Below are positions 1 to 9,000 of a stretch of 12,034 nucleotides of DNA, in pieces. Both the position numbers and the translations under genes were made by a program. This DNA is from an uncultured Prevotella sp. (GTDB taxonomy: Bacteria; Bacteroidota; Bacteroidia; Bacteroidales; Bacteroidaceae). The notes beneath the pieces are model-generated. The model made no database searches, had not been told where the DNA came from, and was given only the letters and a program-made list of their open reading frames with translations. Each line of letters starts with the position of its first letter. Within the stretch, counting starts at the first letter, position 1. The DNA is taken from contig USEC01000048.1 of the NCBI GenBank assembly GCA_900553595.1, positions 1 to 12,034 on the forward strand, written 5' to 3'.

Positions 1-47
1 GGCTTCGCCGGAAGTTAAAGGAAGATAACGGACAATAGCATAATAGG

Positions 48-128
48 AATTAGGAGTTACGAATTAGGAATTAGGAGGTCGAGCGTTCCGCTCGACAACA
101 CCATCCAAGCAATTCCTAACTCCTAATT
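48..128. repeat. Inverted AATTAGGAGTTA repeat pair
   Basis: The 18 bases at 48-65 and the reverse complement of 111-128 differ at one position only. Between and after the arms the AATTAGGA unit recurs in direct orientation (61-78). These arms interleave with the longer inverted repeat at 72-173: one arm lies outside it and the other lies in its loop. The two stems therefore cannot form as simple nested hairpins. This suggests stepwise assembly from repeat pieces rather than one folded RNA. Confidence 0.6.
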
Positions 129-173
129 AGCAGGCTTGCTTTGTGTTGTCGAGTGGGGACGCTCGACCTCCTA
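72..173. repeat. Long imperfect inverted repeat, possible terminator
   Basis: Arm 72-101 and the reverse complement of 143-173 match closely, with identical ends (TAGGAGGTCGAGCG and CTCGACAACAC) and a few differences in the middle. The loop is 41 bases (102-142). The right arm is followed at once by seven T residues (174-180), so a rightward transcript entering from outside the window could terminate here. The left arm also contains the small self-complementary CGAGCG-TTC-CGCTCG hairpin (80-94). No upstream gene is visible, so the terminator role is only inferred. It sits entirely inside the loop of the composite element 8-258. Confidence 0.6.
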
Positions 174-206
174 TTTTTTTACTTTTTTACCTTTTTACTT
201 TTTTAC
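174..206 (+). repeat. T-tract tandem repeat, four units
   Basis: Four consecutive units read TTTTTTTAC (174-182), TTTTTTAC (183-190), CTTTTTAC (191-198) and TTTTTTAC (199-206). The 8-9 base period and T-only cores are typical of a slippage-prone simple repeat. It directly follows the inverted repeat ending at 173, so the first T run may double as a terminator U-tract. No coding function. Confidence 0.75.
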
Positions 207-277
207 TCTTAAACATTGTGTCCGTTACCTTCCATCCGCCGTAGGCGGATTAACTCCCGATAACTTCGGCTAACTCC

Positions 278-327
278 CGTTTTGCCCAAACGACAATCCG
301 CCAATCCGTTTTTGCCCAAACGACAAT
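278..327. repeat. Two-copy direct repeat around GCCCAAACGACAAT
   Basis: Copies lie at 278-297 and 307-327 and are identical except for one extra T in the second copy's T run. The start-to-start distance is 29 bases. There are only two copies and no regular spacer, so this is not a CRISPR array. It lies just right of the composite element, upstream of the candidate promoter of the giant gene. It could be a tandem protein-binding site or a simple local duplication; the sequence does not decide. Confidence 0.55.
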
Positions 328-346
328 TGTTTTTGTCAGAACAGCA

Positions 347-378
347 AAAAGGTGTCACTCTTGGGAAGAGACACTTTT
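347..378. other. Imperfect hairpin AAAAGGTGTC / GACACTTTT
   Basis: AAAAGGTGTCACTCTT (347-362) pairs imperfectly with AAGAGACACTTTT (366-378). The top is a CTT-GGG-AAG loop and there are one-base bulges in the stem. It lies about 20 bases upstream of the candidate -7 box at 398-405, so it would be outside the main transcript. Either it ends transcription entering from the left (the right arm finishes in a short T run), or it is an upstream operator-like dyad. Neither role can be shown from the sequence. Confidence 0.4.
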
Positions 379-405
379 CTTGCAAGCTTTTTTGTGCTAA
401 ATTTG
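374..405 (+). promoter_or_regulatory. Candidate Bacteroidetes promoter for the giant secreted protein gene
   Basis: TAAATTTG at 398-405 fits the Bacteroidetes -7 consensus TAnnTTTG. The expected TTTG-like -33 box, 19-21 bases further upstream, is poor: only T-rich sequence (about 374-380) is present. Transcription would begin at about 410-415 and give a leader of about 160 bases before the ATG at 574. It is the best match I see in the 300 bases upstream of the gene, but the weak -33 element keeps confidence moderate. Confidence 0.45.
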
Positions 406-573
406 TAATGAAGACACGACTTTCTTCCGTTCCGCATTTGCGGTTTCCGCATCGCAGAAACGGTTTTGCCGGTGCTTCGCCGGCGGTGTCTTGCTTCTTT
501 GTCAGCCATCAGTCGGAAAGAAGTTCGCAGATATACGGAATCTTGAATTTACAAATTTAATAATTACAGACTT
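406..573 (+). other. Non-coding leader with small hairpins
   Basis: This is the stretch between the candidate promoter and the ATG at 574. It holds a CCGCA-TT-TGCGG hairpin (432-443) inside longer complementary CCGTT/AACGG flanks (428-463). It also holds a GCCGG-7-CCGGC hairpin (468-484). The last 40 bases are A/T-rich with no Shine-Dalgarno motif, as is usual in Bacteroidetes. No recognised riboswitch fold and no convincing small gene were seen. Confidence 0.35.
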
Positions 574-3099
574 ATGAATAATATTCTACAACTGATGCAG
601 CTTCATGCGCAGCGTCGCAGCACCTCGTCTCTGCGGTGGTGGCAGACGCTCGCCGTCATGCTCATGCTGCTTGTCGTGCCGCACACAGTGATGGCCGATG
701 TGGTGTATTTCTACAACAACACCAATATCAAGAAATGGCCGTCGCCGTCGCAACCGTGGCTGGTGGTGGAGTTGTGTTACTTCGACAAACGCGGCAATGA
801 CAGCTTCTTCACCTCCGATCCTGAAATCTGGATTGATGGCGGCAAGGTGGCAACGCTCTCTGGCTTGCGCGTCGATACGCAGACGGCGGCTGACAAAGAG
901 CGGAAGAACGACGGATGGTACAAGGACCTGCAGGTGGGCAGCACGCAGTACGGCAAGTGGTGGGTGCGCATGTACGACCCGCGCAGGAACGGAAACAAGT
1001 ATTATGTCGATGTATATATCGTGCCGGAGTACATCAATTCAGGCAAGCATGTGCTTGAGGTGAAGGGCAGATGGCAGGCCGACCGTAGGGCGAACACCAA
1101 CAAGGTGTATGGCTGGAAACCGAACGGCAACGGCGAGTTCTCGTTCGATGACGGCGGCTGGAAGCTTTCCAAGGTGTCGCGCAAGGACCACAAGACGGTC
1201 AGTGCAGTGATGGAACTCAGTTCAGGCGTCACCCCCACCACCGTGGGAGTAGGCGGGACTGCACCCGTGCAGAAACGCTTCACCACGATGGACAGGATGG
1301 ACGACAGCCGCCAGTTCGGCAACAGCGGGTCGGTGACATCCGACTTCTCTTACAGTAACATCGCCGCAAAGGCGTCGGATGTGCACTTTGAATATGCTTA
1401 CAAGGCTTCGTTCAGGCATCTCAAGGACTCTGAGTCCAGCAACGGAGGCATTGGCTCGCCCACGCTCTTCAAGTGGTTCTCAGCCAAACTCAGTCCGTAT
1501 CCCAGTCCGGGCAAGCTCGGCGTGAGCACCAGTCTGTGGGACAAGAGCATCACACTGTCGTGGAACAGGCCCGCATCGGGCACCGACCAGGGCGGACGCT
1601 GGGCTGTGCTGCGTAGCGACGGAGGCTCGTCGGCGTGGGAGGTAGTGGCTGAAAACATCGCCTCCTCACAGACTTCATACACCGACAAGAGCCAGAGCCT
1701 CGGTTTCAACAAACGCTATTCCTACTGCGTCGTGTTCGTTCCCACAGGCATGTCGCCTACCGATATGCCCCAGGGACTCCACTCCGTAGCCGAGACAACG
1801 CTCACACCCAAGTTCGACATCACCATAAAAGAGGTGACGGGCGGTGCCGAAAGCATCGTCGTGAAGTGGGTGTCGCAGAAGTTTGCCAATGCCGCAGGCA
1901 AGAAGTTTGCCATATACCGCGCCGTGGAGAAGGGTTCTGGCTCCTACGAATGGGGCTCGCCCATTGCCGAGGTGAACGCCAGTGCCACCGCCACCGAATA
2001 CACTTACACCGACAAGTCGTCGTTCAGCGGCTGCACCAACTATGTATATAAGGTGACGGCGAAGCCCTACGACGGCTTCGAAGCCAGCTCCGGCGAGACG
2101 GGACTCATGGCTGCCAGCATCTCCGAACACTCGAAGGTGGTGTCGCTGACAGCCACCAAGGGTGAGTACAACAGCACCGTCAAGTTGGTGTGGAAGGTGC
2201 AGACGCAAGGCCCCGACGAGCTGCGCTTCGAGGTGGCACGCCGTGTCATTGGCAACGACAAGTGGAGTGTCATACACACCACCAAGGGGAAAGCCGAGGA
2301 ATATGTCTATGAGGACAATACGGCTCTGCCCGGAAACTACTACGACTACCGCGTGCGCTCCATCATGAATTGTGGTGGCAGCGACTCCTACACCGATGTC
2401 TCCGACCAGGGATTCTGCCGTTCCACAGGCGTAATATCAGGACGTGTGAGCTACGGCACGGGTACGGCGGTGCCAGATGCAAAGGTCGCGGTGATGAAAG
2501 CCGACGGCGACGACGACAAGTCGCAGTTCTACTCCATGCAGATGAGTGGCAAGAATTCGTACATACGCATTGATATGAGCGGCGACGAGCGGCGCGAGGC
2601 GTTCGGCGACAGGTTCACCATAATGATGATGGTGCGCCCTGATTCCGTGCAGATTTCCAATGCTTACGAAGTCTGTCTCATGTCGATGTGCGGTGAATAC
2701 AAACTGATGCTTTTCAAAAATTATGACGACCTTTGTCCGTATATGCAGCGCTACGGTGAGTCGTCCTTCACTATCCTTCCGAGTTTCACGCTGCCGAAGA
2801 ATCAGTTCAGTACAGTCGCTTTTACCAGAGACGGTACGAAATGCGCCATGTATGTGATAACGCAGGACGGCAGATGCAAGGAAAGGGTTAGGGAACTTGA
2901 CTTCATTCCGAAATGGAACTACAACTACGGACTCGTGTTCGGAGCTGATAATTTCGGTGGATATTCGTTCAACGGCTGCATCGACGACATACGCGTCTAT
3001 GGCGGTGTGGCTCTGAGCAAGGAGGAGATACCTACAACCGGCCTCTCACCGGAAGCGAGAAAAACCTCTTCCTCTACTGGCCCATGGACGAAGGTATAA
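574..3099 (+). CDS. Giant LamG/Fn3 surface protein, N-terminal part (frameshifted)
   Basis: This is the 5' part of a very large exported multidomain protein whose frame is broken near its 3' end. Residues 1-41 form a signal peptide: RR and WW, then a hydrophobic core (LAVMLMLLVV) and a TVMA/D cleavage site. Residues 42 to about 310 are a beta-rich segment I do not recognise. Three fibronectin-III-like domains follow at about 312-412, 413-522 and 523-619, each with the fn3-style SITLSW, SIVVKW or TVKLVW strand and a YxYxVxA-like strand. Residues 620-643 (GVISGRVSYGTGTAVPDAKV) start a carboxypeptidase-regulatory-like domain. A LamG (concanavalin-like) domain interrupts it from about 651, with IRIDMSG, TIMMMVRP and the typical GCIDDIRVYGGVALSKEEI. 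From residue 820 the frame is wrong and a 22-residue non-homologous tail leads to the stop. The LamG continues in the other frame. The role is probably a cell-surface adhesin or binding protein; the ligand is unknown. The last 16 bases overlap the next ORF. Confidence 0.85.
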   Translation: MNNILQLMQLHAQRRSTSSLRWWQTLAVMLMLLVVPHTVMADVVYFYNNTNIKKWPSPSQPWLVVELCYFDKRGNDSFFTSDPEIWIDGGKVATLSGLRVDTQTAADKERKNDGWYKDLQVGSTQYGKWWVRMYDPRRNGNKYYVDVYIVPEYINSGKHVLEVKGRWQADRRANTNKVYGWKPNGNGEFSFDDGGWKLSKVSRKDHKTVSAVMELSSGVTPTTVGVGGTAPVQKRFTTMDRMDDSRQFGNSGSVTSDFSYSNIAAKASDVHFEYAYKASFRHLKDSESSNGGIGSPTLFKWFSAKLSPYPSPGKLGVSTSLWDKSITLSWNRPASGTDQGGRWAVLRSDGGSSAWEVVAENIASSQTSYTDKSQSLGFNKRYSYCVVFVPTGMSPTDMPQGLHSVAETTLTPKFDITIKEVTGGAESIVVKWVSQKFANAAGKKFAIYRAVEKGSGSYEWGSPIAEVNASATATEYTYTDKSSFSGCTNYVYKVTAKPYDGFEASSGETGLMAASISEHSKVVSLTATKGEYNSTVKLVWKVQTQGPDELRFEVARRVIGNDKWSVIHTTKGKAEEYVYEDNTALPGNYYDYRVRSIMNCGGSDSYTDVSDQGFCRSTGVISGRVSYGTGTAVPDAKVAVMKADGDDDKSQFYSMQMSGKNSYIRIDMSGDERREAFGDRFTIMMMVRPDSVQISNAYEVCLMSMCGEYKLMLFKNYDDLCPYMQRYGESSFTILPSFTLPKNQFSTVAFTRDGTKCAMYVITQDGRCKERVRELDFIPKWNYNYGLVFGADNFGGYSFNGCIDDIRVYGGVALSKEEIPTTGLSPEARKTSSSTGPWTKV
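3028..3036 (+). other. Frame break inside the LamG domain (-1 / +2)
   Basis: Up to codon 3028-3030 the frame beginning at 574 gives DDIRVYGGVALSKEEI, a normal LamG end. From 3033 the other frame gives YNRPLTGSEKNLFLYWPMDEG, the expected LamG continuation. It matches the later LamG copy in the same protein (NRNLRLTGKESGLAAYYPFE) in order and spacing. The two bases at 3031-3032 are left over, so one base has been lost or two gained here. The site is not a homopolymer and has no slippery heptamer. A true indel mutation, phase variant or assembly error is more likely than programmed frameshifting. Confidence 0.8.
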
Positions 3100-6000
3100 A
3101 GAACCAGACGAAGGCTTTCGACTATTCGCGCAACAACGGCGTCGCCAACGGACGGCACGGGACTATCGTCGCTGGCGAACCTTCAAACGAACTCATTCCG
3201 CCCGCATCGATGTTCAGTCTGTATGCCCGCACCGACTCGTTGGGCAACTACACCGTGCGGGGCGTGCCTTTCTCAGGCGACGGCAACACCTACAACATCG
3301 TGCCGGAACTGGGTGTACACACGTTCACCCCAATACAGCAGAATGCCTTTGTCAGTGCCTCGTCGATAGTACACAACGGTGTGAACTTCACCGACAACTC
3401 GTCGTTCAAGGTCACAGGACGTGTGTTCTATCACGGCACAAGCATCCCCGTGGAGGGATGCAACCTCTATGTGGATGGCAATGTGTGCAGCAAGGATGGC
3501 GAACTCATCGCCACAAAGGCCGACGGAACGTTTGAAATAAGCGTGCCGATAGGCGACCACAGCATACAGGTGAAGAAAGACAGCCATGTGTTCACCGCAG
3601 GCGGACGATGGCCCGAAGACCCCAACGGCGCCGGAGTGAAGTACACCTTCGACCGCGAGGTGTCGGGGATAACCTTCTGGGACTCTACGCTCGTGAACTT
3701 CACAGGACGCATTGCGGGCGGCCCCGACCAGTATGTCGTGCCTCTCGGATTCGGAAAGAGTGTCAACAACGTGGGTCAGGCCACGCTGTCGCTGCTGCCG
3801 CGCACACAGAACGGAAAGCTCAACGTGGCGCCGCAGGATCCCAATGCCACGACAGTGACATTCCAGGCTGCCACGAAGCCGCGCACGCTCGCGTCGCAGG
3901 ATGTGAACATCGCCAGCGAGTCGTGGATAGCAAAGGGCGACAGCTGCAACTACATCGTGATAAAGACCGACCCCAAGACCGGCGAATTCTCGGCTATGGT
4001 GCCGCCGCTGGAGTATGAGGTGCAGGGCGTGAGGTTTGTCGACAGCAACCTCAACAACGAAAATCTGAAGGAAGCTCTCGCCGGTTTCGCCAAGCTGACG
4101 GTGAACCTCACCAACCCGAGGATAGAATATACCGACTCAATAGAGAATTCCGACGGCACATATTCTTATTATAAGTATGTGGCGGCATTGAACCGTGAGC
4201 TGCGTGCTACGCCCGTCTTCGCCGTAGAGCAGGTATCCCCGAAGCCCAAGAAGGGTGCGTTCGGAATAGAGGAATACACCGTAAGCGACCAGGCCGGCGA
4301 CGACTTCACCGTGCGGGTTTACGATGTCCAGCCCGACGGCAGCATACGCTACAACTACGGAGCACCGCTCTTCGAGACGCTCGGACACTACAGTTTCAAG
4401 CTGTCGGCATACGAGTTGTACACCAACTACGACCGGCTTTACGCCGCAGGCGTTGCTCCTGGCGCCTCGGAGATGGAGCAGTTCATCGACAAAGTGCCGT
4501 TGAGCGGACTCGGAGTCGATGTCAGCAACGCGATGGCTTCCACTCAGCAGGTTTACACCGAAGGCTCGCAGGCGGGCTCGGTGAAGGACCTTGCCACCGA
4601 CGAGATGACTCTCGACAGTCTCGGCACATACACTTACGAGTGGGTGGCGGGCTTGCCCAACATCGTGGAACCTTACAAACGCTCCATGCAGATAACATCG
4701 GAGATAGGCAACGCCACGGTAGATTGGCTCAATCCGGGAATGGACGGCATCGTGCTCGGTGCGCTTCCGTCGGGCACCAACTTCGTGACACAGGGACCGA
4801 ATCTTGTTGAAATGATTCTGCGCGACCCTCCGGGTTCGCTCTCCAAAGCCACATGGACAAAGGGAAAAACCACTACTAACTACAAATCGCACGGCTCGGT
4901 GTGGACCAGCGACAACTCAGTCACGATGACGAAGAAGCTCGGTGTCGATTTGAAGATAGGTTCGGGCATCGGCGTAATGTTCATACAGAACACCAAGGCG
5001 GAGTCGAACTTCTCGGCGGGCATCACCGCATCGACGACGGGAGAAAGCTCCAGTTCGTGGACGAGAACCGTGAGCTACGAGCGTGCCATATCCACTTCCG
5101 ACTCTCCGGAGTTCGTGGGTCCGCTGGGAGATGTGTTCATCGGCTCATCAACCAACCTCATCTACGGCATGGCCCGTGAGGTGGATCTGCGTCGCAACAC
5201 CGCCAGTCCGGGAACGGCGAAGCTCGGTGTGGAGGAGGTTATGACCACAGGCATGAGCTATACCACCGACTTCCAGTTCACGGCCTACTACATTGAGAAC
5301 ACCCTTATGCCCAACCTTGAGAAGCTGCGCAACAGTCTTCTCGTGACGGTGCCGAGCTATGAGGGCTACACCAACAACACCGGCCGCCCCGTTTATATCA
5401 CCACTCTCAACCCCGACGACAAGGGATTCGGCACGAACAACAACGACCCGATGTGGGTGGGAAGCGTGAAGACGGCGCCGAAATCGGAGGGACAGTCCTA
5501 CAAGCTCGTACTCCCGCAAGGCTACAACGAGTCGGTTGTCGATTCCATCGTGCTCTACAACATGTCGATAGACAACTGGAAGAAAGTGCTGTGCGCCAAC
5601 GAAAAGGAGAAGGTCATGGCCAATAAGGAAAGGAGCAAGTATCTCACCCAGAACCTTTCATTCGATGGCGGAGCCTCGGTGACAATGACCGAGACCACCA
5701 CAAACAGCAACACTACAAACTACGACATCACTGTTACCGGTGTGGTTCATTTAGGAGTGCAGATGGGACTTGAGGTGCAGGGTTTCGGTTTCGATTCCAC
5801 CATCTCCACCGACACGGGTGGAGGAACACACGATACATCCAGCGAAACGACGGATGATGTCGTTTCCTTCTCCTATACTCTCGCTGAGGACGGCGCCGAC
5901 GATGCCATCTCTGTCGATGTGTTCAAATATGGTGCCTACGGACCCATATTCCGTACGACAGGCGGTCAGACCTCCGTTCCGTACGAAGGCGAAGTGCGCA

Positions 6001-9000
6001 CATCCTATTATGAGGAGGATGAGGTGCTGATGGTAGGCACGATGCAGATAGAACGCCCGCAGATTATGGTCGACAACAAGAAGTGGGCGACGGTGGCAGG
6101 AGTGCCTTCGGGTTCGGCGGCAAACTACACCTTGCAGCTGCAGAACATCTCCGACACCAACACCGACCTCTACTTCAAGCTCCTTGTGGGCGACGGTTCC
6201 AACCCCGACGGAGCTGTTGTCTCCATCGACGGAGTACCGCTCACCAGCGGACGACTCGTGAAAGTGCCGGCAACGGAGACTCTTTCGAAGAAGCTGCAAA
6301 TCATGCAGAGCAACCAGAGCGTGCTCCGTTACGACAGCATCGCCATTGTGCTCGGCTCGGAAATGCAGTGGGATCCCACTTCGGTCTATGGGCAGATTGC
6401 CGACACGGTGTATGTCACCGCAGAGTTCGTGCCGTCGTCTTCGCCCGTGGAGATGAGGCTTAACAAGACGGTGCTTAACGCATTCACCAAGGAACAGCTT
6501 GACATTACGTTCCGCAACTTCGACCGCAACTACCACGGTCTGGAGTCGTTCCGCGTGCAATGCTATGCTCCCGGCTCTAACGGATGGAGCACTTTGCGCG
6601 AGTATGTGGTGAACCCCGACGCCAATTTCAAACCCGATGCCGTGCGCATGGCACTGCCCCAGGGCAACGATATAACCTACTCCTACGACATGAAACCCTA
6701 TACCGACGGCACTTACCGCTTCCGTGTGCTCTCAGTGAGCAGGTACGGACAGCAGGAAATAACACGTTCGAGTGAGGAGACTGTCATTGTCAAGGACATG
6801 GCGAAGCCGCGTCCGCTGGGTCTGCCCGAACCTTCCGACGGTATTCTCGGTCTCGGCAAGGAGATAAGCATCACCTTCAACGAGGACATTGTGAAGGGAA
6901 AACTCTCCGCAACCGACAACTTTGAGGTGACAGGCGTGCTCAATGGGGCGACCGTTGACCACGGCACTGCGCTCTCGATGCAGAACACCACGGAGGCAGC
7001 CACGACCGAAGCCGACATCGACCTTGGCGGCAAGGACTTCTCCATCGACTTCTGGTACAACGCCAAGAGTGCTGGAACGCTGCTCAGTCATGGCGGAGGT
7101 GCCGAGAAGTTCACTGTCGCCGTCACCGATGACAACCGTCTGAAAGTGGGCGTAGGCAAGCGAAGCTACACTTCAGACGAGGAACTTCCGATGGGCAAGT
7201 GGGCTTATCTGAGCCTGAGCTACAAGACCGCTGACAACGGCGGCATACTGAATGCAAGCGTAGGATACGACGCTTATGTCGTGAAACTGTTCACCGACCT
7301 TCCCGTGGTGGCCTATTCGGCAAGCGGCCGATTCTCCGTAGGCAGGAACATGAGTGGTGCCATGCACGAACTCACGCTTTGGGACGAGGCGCACAGCATG
7401 ACAAAGGCACAGGCCGAACGCCAGAGCACGAAGCTGACATCCACTCCTCACCTCATAGGCTACTGGCCCATGAACGAGGGCGAAGGCACCGTGGCTGCCG
7501 ACCTCGCACGCCGCCGCCATCTCGCGCTGCCGGCTTCGACATGGTTTATCGACGGTTCCAGCTTCGCGGTGGAACTTGATGGCTCGGCTCCTCTCCTCAT
7601 TCCGACGGGTCATATAGCCCCCGCCATGAACGACAACTATGCCGTAGAACTGTGGATGAAGGCCGATGTGCAGAAGGGTGAAGCCCGTCTGCTGCAGGTG
7701 GGCACCGCCGCCTTGACCTGCAATGCCGCCGGACAGCTCACGCTCACGGCTTCCGACGAGTCGCTGGGCAGCTCCTCCGCCACCGTTCTCGATAACGCCT
7801 GGCACCATGTGGCACTCAATGTGCTGCGCTCCGGCAACGCCACTGTCTATATAGACGGCCAGCGTGCCATCACGACGGCGGCTGCAAACATAGGCACTCT
7901 TGCCTCCGACGCCCTCATAATTGGCGCGCGCCGCACCGGCGACAACGTTTCCGAGGCTTTCGCCTACGACCGCATCCTTGCCGGAACAGTGGATGAAGTG
8001 CGCATCTGGAAGGCCACTCTCGACGCGGCTACGATAGAGTCGAACCGCAATCTGCGCCTCACAGGAAAGGAAAGCGGACTCGCCGCCTACTATCCCTTCG
8101 AGCGTCAGCGACTGAACGCAAGCCTGAAGCTTGAGACAGTGCCCGTGGATACATGTATGTCGGTAGTTGGAACGGGTCTGTCCGCCACCTGCAAGGGTGT
8201 CGCCCCCGTCTTCACCGACGACTCGCCGGCACTCCGCAAGAAGCCGGTGGAGGAGAACGTGAACTTCCACTTCACCGCCAGCGACAACAGAATTGTTTTT
8301 GAAATAACGGAGAATCCCGACCGCATAGAGGGCTGTACGCTCAACTTCAAGGTGAAGGAAGTGTACGACGCCAACGGAAACATCTGCGACCCCGTGTGCT
8401 GGCAGACCGTGGTGAACCGCAATCCACTGGCATGGCGCACCGAGTCGAGCACCGCTTCGGAATATGCCGAGGCACGCCTTGAGGCCACGAAGAAGCTCGG
8501 CACGTCGGCACAGCTCACCGCCTACATCGTGAACCGCGGCTCCACCGCACAGGCATGGCGCATCGACGGCATGCCGTCGTGGATGCAGCTGAGCTCCGCC
8601 AACGGCACTCTCGAGCCGCAGAGCGAGCAGAAGCTGACGATAACCGTGGCCCCATCGTGTCCCGCCGGACGCCATAACGTGAACCTCTATGTCACCAATG
8701 CCGACGGCATGAGCACCGCAATGGCAGTGGATGTGAAGGTGACGGGCGACGCTCCGCAGTGGAATGTGGATGCGGCGAAGTATGAGACGTCGATGAACAT
8801 CATAGGTGTGCTCGCCATGGACGGCACGCTCAGCACCGACCCCGACGACATTGTCGGCGCATTCATCAACGGTGAGTGCCGCGGTGTGGCTCATCCCACA
8901 TACAGCGCACGCTACGACAATTACTTCATACTCATGGATGTCTATGCCGACGCTGCCGAAAAGGGACAGAAAGTGGAGTTCCGCGCCTACGACGCAAGCG

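Larger units (their letters stand above)
8..258. repeat. Composite inverted-repeat element, left copy
   Basis: Bases 20-36 pair with 216-233 as inverted arms built around GGAAG(A/G)TAACGGACAAT. An outer arm CCGGAAGTTAA (8-18) is echoed in inverted form by TTAACTCCCG (249-258). The second arm carries a perfect small hairpin at 234-250 (ATCCGCC, GTA, GGCGGAT read as a palindrome). The same architecture, in opposite orientation and with a short loop, recurs at 11919-12034. Bases 8-43 are an exact 36-base reverse complement of 11999-12034. The loop of this copy (about 37-215) is filled by another inverted repeat and a T-tract array. No transposase is present. I read it as a dispersed intergenic palindromic (REP/BIME- or MITE-like) element; the family is not one I can name. 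Confidence 0.75.

Noticed and set aside
278..327. Possible CRISPR repeats
   Set aside because: Only two copies separated by 9 bases, no third copy, and no cas genes in the window.
552..559. TAAATTTG on the minus strand, a possible leftward promoter
   Set aside because: It matches the -7 consensus but no leftward gene lies within reach. The A/T-rich leader makes chance matches likely.
282..560. A 92-codon plus-strand ORF in the upstream intergenic region
   Set aside because: It begins at a TTG inside the direct repeat, runs across hairpins and the candidate promoter, is low-complexity and basic, and resembles no protein family.
3057..3066. Programmed -1 frameshifting at the A run GAGAAAAACC
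   Set aside because: The run has only five A residues and does not form an X-XXY-YYZ heptamer in frame. The correct LamG frame is already restored about 25 bases upstream, at 3033, so slippage here would not recover the conserved residues RPLTGSE.
3084..3099. ATG overlapping the upstream stop as a translationally coupled second gene
   Set aside because: The ATG codes for the Met in the conserved LamG motif YWPMDEG, and the product would lack a signal peptide although it carries a type IX tail. Reinitiation cannot be excluded, but a separate native gene is unlikely.
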